In this document: piece by piece, positions 1 to 5,838 of the stretch
Layout: each line of letters begins with the position of its first letter
How positions within the stretch are numbered: position 1 is the first letter of the stretch
NCBI GenBank assembly: GCA_945888565.1
Contig: CAMDAL010000073.1
Coordinates: forward strand, 1 to 13,274
Origin: Devosia equisanguinis
GTDB lineage: Bacteria > Pseudomonadota > Alphaproteobacteria > Rhizobiales > Devosiaceae
Length of the DNA stretch: 13,274 nucleotides
Reading direction: 5' to 3'
Position numbers and translations under genes: made by a program
Notes under the pieces: model-generated
The model's input: the letters and a program-made list of their open reading frames with translations, nothing else
Database searches by the model: none
Told to the model about the DNA's origin: nothing

Positions 1-499
1 TGAGGTTGGTGTCGAACACCACCTTCGCCCCAGCTTCCCGCGCCTTGACGATGGTCCGCATCAGCCGCCCCCGCGCCCGCGGCGCGAGGATCGCCATCGA
101 GATGCCGGAGAAATAGACGATGTCGGCGCCCACCAGCGCGGCCTCCAGCGCCTCGGTGTCGTCGGCCAGCAGCTTCGCCGCCGATTGGCCGCGCCAGTAG
201 GTGAAGTGCCGGTCGCCCTCGGCCTGGTGGATCATGTAGAGCCCCGGTCGCTTCCCGGCGATCGTCTGGATCCGCCCGGTGCCGATTCCGCCCTTGTCGA
301 TGAAGGCGCGCATCTGGGCCGAATACATGTCGTCGCCGAGCGCCGTCACGTAGTCGACGTCCCAGCCCTCCGGCAGCAGCGCCCGCATGTACCAGGCGGT
401 GTTCAGCGTGTCGCCGGCATAGCCGAGCCGGTAGAGCCCTTCCTCGCCGCCCGACATTTCGATCATCGCCTCACCGACGCTAACGAACCGCTTGCCCAC
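1..499 (-). CDS. kdgK: 2-dehydro-3-deoxygluconokinase, PfkB family (3' part outside window)
   Basis: PfkB-family sugar kinase that phosphorylates 2-keto-3-deoxygluconate (KDG) to KDPG, the last step of hexuronate breakdown before KDPG aldolase, in the cytoplasm. I translated it by hand: 166 codons are in the window and the C-terminal half, with the ATP site and catalytic Asp, is outside. Seen: MGKRFVSVGEAMIEM at the start, a substrate-lid segment GYAGDTLNTAWYM (27-39), and YWRGQSAAK (101-109), a stretch typical of KDG kinases rather than ribokinases or fructokinases. The start is GTG, chosen because GGAGG lies 8 bases upstream (complement of 508-512); the first in-frame ATG (codon 12) would cut into the first beta strand. 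It is divergent from a fructuronate reductase-like gene, which supports the pathway assignment. Another PfkB sugar kinase is possible but less likely. Confidence 0.87.
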   Translation of the reverse strand, partial: MGKRFVSVGEAMIEMSGGEEGLYRLGYAGDTLNTAWYMRALLPEGWDVDYVTALGDDMYSAQMRAFIDKGGIGTGRIQTIAGKRPGLYMIHQAEGDRHFTYWRGQSAAKLLADDTEALEAALVGADIVYFSGISMAILAPRARGRLMRTIVKAREAGAKVVFDTNL

Positions 500-562
500 G
501 CAAATATCCTCCGAAACAGTCGCCAGACTTATGCCCCACCCACCCGCCAACCGGAAGGCACT

Positions 563-589
563 ATGGCGTCCGACCAATGGCTCGACTAA
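563..589 (+). other. Possible 8-codon leader ORF upstream of the kdgK/uxuB palindrome
   Basis: A minimal reading frame encodes MASDQWLD and stop. GGAAGG (553-558) sits 4 bases before its ATG. The stop codon ends 6 bases before the base of the hairpin at 596-646, and uxuB begins about 100 bases further on. The arrangement recalls a leader peptide plus hairpin. However, the peptide has no run of regulatory codons and the hairpin has no U tract, so chance is a fair explanation. Confidence 0.15.
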
Positions 590-595
590 GAAACA

Positions 596-646
596 GGCAC
601 CCTCCTTAGCCTTGAGAGCTATGCTCTAGAGGCTAAGGAGGGGGCC
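596..646. repeat. Long near-perfect palindrome (cruciform/hairpin) between divergent kdgK and uxuB
   Basis: The arms 600-612 (CCCTCCTTAGCCT) and 630-642 (AGGCTAAGGAGGG) are perfect reverse complements, 13 bp. Outward, after one A/G mismatch (599/643), GGC (596-598) pairs with GCC (644-646). Inward, after a 2-base mismatch, AGAGC (615-619) pairs with GCTCT (623-627) around a TAT loop. No T run follows on either strand, so it is not a standard intrinsic terminator. In the uxuB direction it would lie in the 5' leader and contains AAGGAGG, with no start codon nearby. It could be a regulator site, an mRNA leader structure or a short mobile palindrome. Confidence 0.75.
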
Positions 647-687
647 GTCTCGGAGGAGAGGCCTTCATTCTGTCAGGGAGAAACCGC

Positions 688-2172
688 ATGCACCTCAGCG
701 CCGCCGCCATCCGTTCAGACTCCGCGCAGGCGCTGTTCAGCAACAAGGCGGTTTCCGTACCCGATTACGATCCGGCTGCCACAAAGCCCGGCATTGTCCA
801 CCTCGGTATCGGCGCCTTCCATCGCGCCCACATGGCCGCCTATGTCGATAGCCTGCTGGCGAACCACCCCGACTGGGCCATCATCGGGGCCTCGCTGCGC
901 CGCCCCGATACCCGCGACGCGCTGGCCCCGCAGGATTTCCTCTACACCCTCGCCATCCGCGACGCGTCGGGCACCAGGGCCCGCATCATCGGCGCTATCC
1001 GCGATGTCATCGACGCCAGCGCGGATCGCACCGAACTGATTGAAACCATGGCACTTCCCGCCATCCGCATCGTCTCGTTGACCGTCACCGAGAAGGGCTA
1101 CTGCTCCGCCCCGGCCTCCGGCGAGCTCGATGAAGCCCACCCCGACATCGTCCACGATCTCGCCTACCCCGACGCACCGCTCAGCGCCCCCGGCATCATC
1201 CTCGCCGCCCTGAAGCTGCGTCACGCCCGCGGACTTATCCCCTTCACCGTCATGAGCTGCGATAATCTCCCCTCGAACGGCAGAACGGCAGGCCGCATCG
1301 TCCGCCGCTTCGCCGAACTGACGGGAGACAAGGCGCTGATCGGCTATGTTAACACTGTTAGCTTCCCATCGACGATGATCGACCGCATCGTCCCGGCCAC
1401 GACCGACGCCGACCGTAGAATCGTCAACGATATCATCGGCTTGGACGACGCATGGCCGATCATGACCGAGCCCTTCACCCAGTGGGTGATCGAGGACGAT
1501 TTCCCCGCCGGCCGCCCCCCGTTCGAGCAGGCCGGTGCCCAGCTGGTCGAGGATGTCGAGCCGTTCGAGCTGATGAAGCTCCGCATGCTCAACGGCTCCC
1601 ACTCCACCATGGCCTATCTCGGCTACCTCAGCGGTCACCAGTATGTCAGCGAGGCCATTGCCGACGCCGGAATCCACAAGCTCATCCTTGGGCTTATGAC
1701 CGATGAAGCAATCCCGACCCTCCCCATGCCGCGTGCCGATCTCGAGGCCTATCGCGACCAGCTCCTCGCCCGCTTCGCCAATCCAGCGCTCAACCACCGC
1801 ACCTGGCAGATCGCCATGGACGGCACCCAGAAGCTGCCGCAGCGCCTGCTCGGCACCATTCGCGCCCGCATCCAATCCGGCCAGCCCTACACCCGCCTCG
1901 CCCTCGGCGTCGCCGCCTGGATGCGCTACGTCACCGGCATCGACGAGAAGGGCCAGCCCATCGACGTCAAGGACCCCCTGTCCGCCCGCCTACGCCAGCT
2001 CGCCGACGCTGCCCACGGCAATCCGGAGCAGCTCGCCACCAACCTCCTCACCGTCACCGAAGTCTTCGGCCCCGACCTCCCGGCTTCAACAGCGTTCCGC
2101 CACGAGGTCACAGCCCACCTGAAATCCCTCTTCGCACACGGTGCCGCTGAGACGGTGCGCCGGCTCGCCTGA
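688..2172 (+). CDS. uxuB: Mannitol dehydrogenase-family oxidoreductase, probably fructuronate reductase (D-mannonate oxidoreductase)
   Basis: NAD-dependent long-chain polyol dehydrogenase of 494 aa, about the length of E. coli UxuB and mannitol 2-dehydrogenase. It probably reduces D-fructuronate to D-mannonate, feeding dehydration to KDG and then KdgK. Seen: N-terminal Rossmann segment with IVHLGIGAFHRAH (36-48); SLTVTEKGYC near 130; MSCDNLPSNG near 190; FPSTMIDRIVPATTDADR; and the family catalytic pattern K-x4-N-x2-H as K297, N302 and H305 in MKLRMLNGSH. From memory, the C-terminal half (ARFANPALNHRTWQIAMDG, QKLPQRLL, GVAAWMRYV) resembles UxuB more than mannitol dehydrogenase. The divergent kdgK supports a hexuronate role. 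AGGGAGA (675-681) lies 6 bases before the ATG. No uxuA is in the window. Mannitol 2-dehydrogenase remains the main alternative because substrate cannot be read with certainty in this family. Confidence 0.85.
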   Translation: MHLSAAAIRSDSAQALFSNKAVSVPDYDPAATKPGIVHLGIGAFHRAHMAAYVDSLLANHPDWAIIGASLRRPDTRDALAPQDFLYTLAIRDASGTRARIIGAIRDVIDASADRTELIETMALPAIRIVSLTVTEKGYCSAPASGELDEAHPDIVHDLAYPDAPLSAPGIILAALKLRHARGLIPFTVMSCDNLPSNGRTAGRIVRRFAELTGDKALIGYVNTVSFPSTMIDRIVPATTDADRRIVNDIIGLDDAWPIMTEPFTQWVIEDDFPAGRPPFEQAGAQLVEDVEPFELMKLRMLNGSHSTMAYLGYLSGHQYVSEAIADAGIHKLILGLMTDEAIPTLPMPRADLEAYRDQLLARFANPALNHRTWQIAMDGTQKLPQRLLGTIRARIQSGQPYTRLALGVAAWMRYVTGIDEKGQPIDVKDPLSARLRQLADAAHGNPEQLATNLLTVTEVFGPDLPASTAFRHEVTAHLKSLFAHGAAETVRRLA

Positions 2173-2186
2173 AGCACTGAGGTCGC

Positions 2187-2243
2187 CGGTGGTCCTCCAC
2201 CGTGAAGCGGGGGAGGGGGACCAGACGAAGTCTGGTGGAGGGG
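2187..2243. repeat. Structured dispersed intergenic repeat, copy 1 (REP-like)
   Basis: This shares a long near-identical block with 10804-10867: CGGTGGTCCTCCAC at the left end, a GGGGGAGGGGGACCAG core, and CTGGTGGAGGGG at the right end. Internal hairpins are CGGTGG (2187-2192) with CCACCG (2197-2202) around TCCT, and ACCAGAC (2220-2226) with GTCTGGT (2230-2236) around GAA. It fills most of the gap between the convergent ends of uxuB and ppk2, where it may stop transcription or protect 3' ends from both sides. Dispersed palindromes of this general look are common between genes in GC-rich alphaproteobacteria. No reading frame of note is present. Confidence 0.8.
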
Positions 2244-2265
2244 ACGTCCGGCAAACCCTACCCCC

Positions 2266-3123
2266 TCACATCCCCTTGTTCACCTTGGCAAATTCATCCG
2301 GCCCCATCGCGATCTTCGCGTCGTTCTCCCCGATCGCCTTCTCGTCCTTCCCCTCGAACTCCAGCGCGTGCAGCACCGAGCGCAGGATGGCCAGCCGGCC
2401 GCGCTTCTTGTCGTTGTTGAGGATGATCCGCCAGGGCGCATCCTTGGTGTGCGATGCCTCCAGCATCCGGTCGCGCGCTACCGAGTAGTCGTCGAACTTC
2501 TTCAGCGCTTCGAGGTCGATGGGTGACAGCTTCCAGACCTTCAGCGGGTCGTGCCGCCGGTCGTGGAAGCGCTTCAGTTGCATCTCCCGCCCGATCGCCA
2601 GCCAGAACTTGAACAGGTGGATGCCGTCATCCACCAGCGTCTCCTCGAATCTCGGCACCGCCTTGAGGAATTGCGTCGTCTCCTCGGGCGTGCAGAACCC
2701 CATCACCGCCTCGACGCCGGCCCGGTTGTACCAGGACCGGTCGAACAGCACCTGCTCGCCCGCCGCCGGCATCCAGTCGACATAACGCTGGAAATACCAC
2801 TGCGTCCGCTCCCGGTCCGACGGCTTGGGCAGCGCCACGCTCATGTTGAAGCGCGGGTTCAGGTTCTCGAGGTAGGTGGCGATCGACCCACCCTTGCCGG
2901 CCGCGTCGCGCCCCTCGAACACGATGACGATGCGTTTGCCGGTCTTGGCCTGGTCATGCTGCAGCAGGGCGAGTTGCCGCTGCGCCGCCAGCATCTGCGT
3001 CGCATACTCGTCTTCGTCGAGCTTCTCGTCATAGGGGAAGCCACCCGAGGTGAGCGTCCGCTTCTTGATGGGACGCGGCAGCACCGGATCATCCAGGTCG
3101 AATCCTGCAATGGCATCGGACAT
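2266..3123 (-). CDS. ppk2: Polyphosphate kinase 2 (PPK2), single-domain
   Basis: PPK2 transfers phosphate between polyphosphate and nucleotides; single-domain rhizobial members mainly make ATP/GTP from the diphosphates using polyP. Numbered from the longer form, Walker A is EGRDAAGKGG (76-85), Walker B is VLFDRSWYNRAG (131-142), and the lid region RRHDPLKVWKLSPID (195-209) carries the expected basic residues. One PPK2 domain fills the protein, about 285 aa, the usual length for this class. Start: GTG at 3141 would add MGVSSQ but has no ribosome binding site; ATG at 3123 follows GGGAG by 11 bases and gives MSDAIAGF, so I prefer it, moderately. It is divergent from phoR across a gap holding a Pho box. 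From memory, Sinorhizobium SMc02148 has the same placement beside phoR. The cytoplasmic role links phosphate starvation to polyP use. Function is well supported; preferred nucleotide is not visible. Confidence 0.93.
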   Translation of the reverse strand: MSDAIAGFDLDDPVLPRPIKKRTLTSGGFPYDEKLDEDEYATQMLAAQRQLALLQHDQAKTGKRIVIVFEGRDAAGKGGSIATYLENLNPRFNMSVALPKPSDRERTQWYFQRYVDWMPAAGEQVLFDRSWYNRAGVEAVMGFCTPEETTQFLKAVPRFEETLVDDGIHLFKFWLAIGREMQLKRFHDRRHDPLKVWKLSPIDLEALKKFDDYSVARDRMLEASHTKDAPWRIILNNDKKRGRLAILRSVLHALEFEGKDEKAIGENDAKIAMGPDEFAKVNKGM

Positions 3124-3145
3124 TTGGCTTGAAACTCCCACTCGA

Positions 3146-3177
3146 CTGTCATGACTGCGTCACGAGCGTGATATGAA
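3146..3177 (+). promoter_or_regulatory. Predicted Pho box and -10 of phoR (ppk2/phoR divergent region)
   Basis: CTGTCAT (3146-3152), a 4-base spacer GACT, then GCGTCAC (3157-3163) fit the Pho box architecture of two 7-bp direct repeats with an 11-bp period; the pattern resembles the E. coli phoA box (CTGTCAT, 4 bases, TTGTCAC). A -10-like TATGAA (3172-3177) follows 8 bases later, the same spacing as at pstS. The orientation points to phoR, whose ATG is 59 bases beyond the -10. The site also lies 22 bases upstream of the ppk2 start, so PhoB bound here could affect both genes. Only one box is seen, and its spacer (GACT) is not the A-rich one of pstS. Confidence 0.6.
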
Positions 3178-3236
3178 GAACGCAGTTCTGGCAAGCGCGG
3201 TCGAATCAAGCCCGCTTGCGGGGTGAGGAGCCCCCT

Positions 3237-4526
3237 ATGGCCGACGAAGCGCAGCGGAGTGGCGGCGGTGCTGCCACCGCGTGGAACCAGGTGGTGAAAG
3301 CACGGCTATACGGCCGGCTGCTCCTCCTGCTTGCGGTCGGCTTGGTCTTCATGACCCTGGCGGGCATGCAGAGCATCGATCCGTGGATCGGCATCGTCGC
3401 CTACGCCGTGGTGCTGGCGCTCGCCGCCATCGTCCCCGAAACGAGCGAATCCCCAACCAACCTCGCCACGGTATCGCGCGCCGCCGATCCGGCGTTCGGC
3501 GATGGCGTCCGCCTGTTCGCCGATGCGCTGCCTGATCCCGCCATCGTCCTCGACCGGCGCAGCGTGGTGTTCCACCTCAACGCCGCCGCCCGCCAGCAAT
3601 TTCCGGCGGTGATCGTCGACTCCCCGCTGGCTTTCACCCTGCGCGCCCCCAGCGTGCTCGGCGCCATCGAGACCGTCCGCCGCACCAACCAGCCCGAAAC
3701 GATCGAACTGCACCAGTCCGTCCCCAACGAAACCTGGCACCGCGTCACGGTGGCCCCGCTGGCGCCGGGCGATCCGGTGAACGACGGCGCCCTCGTCATC
3801 ACCATGCACAACCTCACCGAGGGCAAGCGGCTGGAATCACTGCGCTCCGATTTCATCGCCAATGCCAGCCACGAGCTGCGCACGCCGCTGACCTCGCTGG
3901 TCGGCTTCATCGACACGCTGCTCGGCCCCGCCGCCAACGACAAGGAGGCTCGCGAGCGCTTCCTCGGCATCATGCGCGGGCAGGCCGCCCGCATGGCCAA
4001 GCTGATCGAGGACCTGCTGTCGCTGTCCCGCATCGAGATGCGCCAGCACGTCCGTCCGACCGCGCCGGTCGAGCTCAACACCCTGGTGCGCGAGGTAGCC
4101 GAGGGTCTGCACAGGGTCGCCGCCGATTCCGGCACGAAGCTGGTCCTCTCGGTTCCCGATGAGCCCCTCGTGATCCCCGGCGATCGCGACGAGCTCTACG
4201 AAGTGGTCGAGAACCTCATCGAGAACGCCATCAAGTATGGAGCCGAGGGCGGCGATGTCGAGGTGTCGCTTGGCCCGGCCACCTCGCGCCAGGGCTTCGC
4301 CGCTGCGCTCACCGTCACCGATCATGGCCCCGGCGTTGCGGCCGAGCACGTGCCCCGCCTGACCGAGCGCTTCTATCGCGTCGATGCGGACTCGAGCCGC
4401 AAGAAGAAGGGCACCGGCCTCGGCCTCGCCATCGTCAAGCACATCGTCACCCGCCACCATGGCGTGCTCTCCATCAAGAGCCAGCCGGGGCAGGGCACCC
4501 GAGTGGAAGTGCTGCTCAGAAAGTGA
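3237..4526 (+). CDS. phoR: Phosphate-regulon sensor histidine kinase PhoR
   Basis: Membrane histidine kinase that phosphorylates PhoB when phosphate is low and removes the phosphate when Pst/PhoU signal plenty. The 429-aa form starts at ATG 3237, with GAGGAG (3225-3230) 6 bases before; the upstream TTG at 3216 lacks a site. Order: two membrane segments (about 25-44 and 50-67) with a very short loop, so no large periplasmic sensor, as usual for PhoR; a PAS-like region (about 90-195); dimerisation/phosphoacceptor domain with H212 in NASHELRTPL; ATPase domain with N box ENLIENAIKYG (325-335), G1 DHGPGV (362-367) and G2 GTGLGLAIVKH (392-402). All key residues are present. It precedes pstS by 205 bases, the pstS Pho boxes lie in between, and phoB closes the cluster. 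The ribosome binding site sits in the loop of a small GGGG/CCCC hairpin. Confidence 0.95.
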   Translation: MADEAQRSGGGAATAWNQVVKARLYGRLLLLLAVGLVFMTLAGMQSIDPWIGIVAYAVVLALAAIVPETSESPTNLATVSRAADPAFGDGVRLFADALPDPAIVLDRRSVVFHLNAAARQQFPAVIVDSPLAFTLRAPSVLGAIETVRRTNQPETIELHQSVPNETWHRVTVAPLAPGDPVNDGALVITMHNLTEGKRLESLRSDFIANASHELRTPLTSLVGFIDTLLGPAANDKEARERFLGIMRGQAARMAKLIEDLLSLSRIEMRQHVRPTAPVELNTLVREVAEGLHRVAADSGTKLVLSVPDEPLVIPGDRDELYEVVENLIENAIKYGAEGGDVEVSLGPATSRQGFAAALTVTDHGPGVAAEHVPRLTERFYRVDADSSRKKKGTGLGLAIVKHIVTRHHGVLSIKSQPGQGTRVEVLLRK

Positions 4527-4596
4527 CGGACTCGGCCTTGTCCACAGGCCGGCACTCGCTGGATGTGTGATTATTCATTCGGATCAATGGATTAAC

Positions 4597-4650
4597 CTGT
4601 CATAAAACGGTAGTCCGACCGTCATAAAACCTTTCCCCAACGGCCATAGG
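4597..4650 (+). promoter_or_regulatory. Two tandem Pho boxes and -10 of the pstS promoter
   Basis: Four 7-bp units sit exactly 11 bp apart: CTGTCAT (4597-4603), CGGTAGT (4608-4614), CCGTCAT (4619-4625), CCTTTCC (4630-4636). The spacers are AAAA, CCGA and AAAA. This is two consecutive Pho boxes, enough for two PhoB dimers in tandem. A weak -10-like CATAGG (4645-4650) follows by 8 bases and there is no good -35, as expected for a promoter that depends on PhoB. The pstS ATG is at 4732, leaving a leader of roughly 75 bases. The rest of the 205-base gap after phoR shows no gene. Confidence 0.88.
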
Positions 4651-4731
4651 GTCCGGCGGTCCCAGCAGGCGGCAAGGAAGCCAGCCTGTAGATTGGGCGA
4701 CCGGCGCATTGTCTCCGAAAGGGAAGATTTC

Positions 4732-5769
4732 ATGAAGATCGCACTCTACGCAGGTGTAGCTGCTCTCGCGCTCGCCGCTGCTGCCACTGGCGCTCAGGCC
4801 CAGACCCGCGACCAGATCCGTATCGTTGGTTCGTCCACCGTGTTCCCCTACACCCAGGCCGTTGCCGAGCAGTTCGGCGCTGCGACCGGCGGCGCTGCCC
4901 CGGTTGTCGAGTCGACCGGTACCGGTGGTGGTTTCCAGGTGTTCTGCGGCGGCGTCGGCGCTGATCACCCCGATATCACTGGTGCCTCGCGCGCCATGCG
5001 TCTGTCGGAATTCGAACTGTGCGCCACCAACGGCGTCGACTCGGTCACCGAAGTGCTGATCGGCTATGACGGTCTGAGCATTGCTCACTCGCAGCAGGGC
5101 CCGGAACTGAACCTCACCAAGGCTCAGATTTTCCAGGCGCTGGCTTCGGAAGTCGAAGTCAACGGCGAGATCGTCGCCAACCCCTACAAGATGTGGAACG
5201 AGATCGACGCGTCGCTCCCGGCCACCGCCATCACCGTGTTCGGCCCCCCGCCGACGTCCGGCACCCGTGACGCGTTCGTCGAGCTCGTCATGGTCGAGGG
5301 TTGCGAAGCCTTCCCGGCGATCGAAGCTCTTGAAGGCGACCGCAAGGATGAAGTCTGCGAGCGCATGCGTCAGGACGGTCCGTTCATCGAAGCCGGTGAG
5401 AACGACAACCTGATCGTGCAGCGCCTCAACGCCGACACCAACTCGGTCGGCATCTTCGGCTACTCGTTCCTGTTCGAGAACTCCGACACGCTGAAGGCCG
5501 TCGCCGTCGATGGCGTGCTGCCGTCCTTCGAGACCATCGCCGATGGCAGCTATGCCGTCTCGCGCCCGCTCTACATCTACCTCAAGAACGCTCACAAGGG
5601 CGTCATCCCGGGCTTCGAGGACTTCGTGAACGAGTACGTCTCGGAAGCGTCGTTCGGTGAAGGCGGTTACCTGTCCGAGCGCGGCCTGATCCCGCTCCCG
5701 GCCGACCAGCGCGACGCGACCCGCGCCAACGTCGCTGGCGGCGTGGCGATGACCGCACCGGCGAAGTAA
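4732..5769 (+). CDS. pstS: Phosphate ABC transporter, periplasmic substrate-binding protein PstS
   Basis: Periplasmic receptor that binds inorganic phosphate with high affinity and delivers it to PstC/PstA. The start is ATG 4732 with AAAGGGAAG (4718-4726) just upstream; a longer frame from TTG 4693 would put 13 charged residues before the signal peptide. Sec signal peptide: MKIALYAGVAALALAAAATG with probable cleavage after AQA (residue 23). Phosphate-contact motifs: GSSTVFPYT (33-41), STGTGGGF (61-68), SRAM (86-89), YDG (112-114) and SGTRDAF (176-182). Cysteines at 72, 97, 191 and 209 could form disulfides in the periplasm. 345 aa is normal. GGT/GCT codons seem more frequent than in neighbours, as expected for a highly expressed gene (an impression, not a count). 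It is driven by tandem Pho boxes and followed by a terminator-like hairpin. Confidence 0.96.
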   Translation: MKIALYAGVAALALAAAATGAQAQTRDQIRIVGSSTVFPYTQAVAEQFGAATGGAAPVVESTGTGGGFQVFCGGVGADHPDITGASRAMRLSEFELCATNGVDSVTEVLIGYDGLSIAHSQQGPELNLTKAQIFQALASEVEVNGEIVANPYKMWNEIDASLPATAITVFGPPPTSGTRDAFVELVMVEGCEAFPAIEALEGDRKDEVCERMRQDGPFIEAGENDNLIVQRLNADTNSVGIFGYSFLFENSDTLKAVAVDGVLPSFETIADGSYAVSRPLYIYLKNAHKGVIPGFEDFVNEYVSEASFGEGGYLSERGLIPLPADQRDATRANVAGGVAMTAPAK

Positions 5770-5784
5770 GTACCCAAATTGATT

Positions 5785-5813
5785 GGAGGCCGGCCTTGGT
5801 GCCGGCCTCCTTT
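5785..5813 (+). terminator. Intercistronic hairpin with short T run after pstS
   Basis: GGAGGCCGGC (5785-5794) pairs perfectly with GCCGGCCTCC (5801-5810) around a 6-base loop, followed by TTT and then CATT. It starts 15 bases after the pstS stop and ends 25 bases before the pstC start. The T run is short, so partial termination or processing is more likely than a full stop. The expected effect is more pstS message than pstCAB-phoUB message. Confidence 0.75.
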
Positions 5814-5838
5814 CATTCGTCTCGAATGGGGGTTCAGT

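Noticed and set aside
672..678. CTGTCAG before uxuB as a half Pho box
   Set aside because: No second unit at 11 bp on either side, and it overlaps the ribosome binding site; a chance heptamer.
715..1875. Long minus-strand frame (386 codons) opposite uxuB
   Set aside because: Its G/A/D/V-rich composition mirrors the codon bias of the plus-strand gene; no motif and no ribosome site.
2141..2488. Short plus-strand frame running through the repeat into ppk2 antisense
   Set aside because: It crosses the uxuB stop and the structured repeat, has no domain or ribosome site, and opposes a certain gene.
4533..4551. Hairpin CGGCCT/AGGCCG after phoR as a terminator
   Set aside because: Only 6 bp with a 7-base loop and no T run; too weak to call, though partial 3'-end formation is possible.
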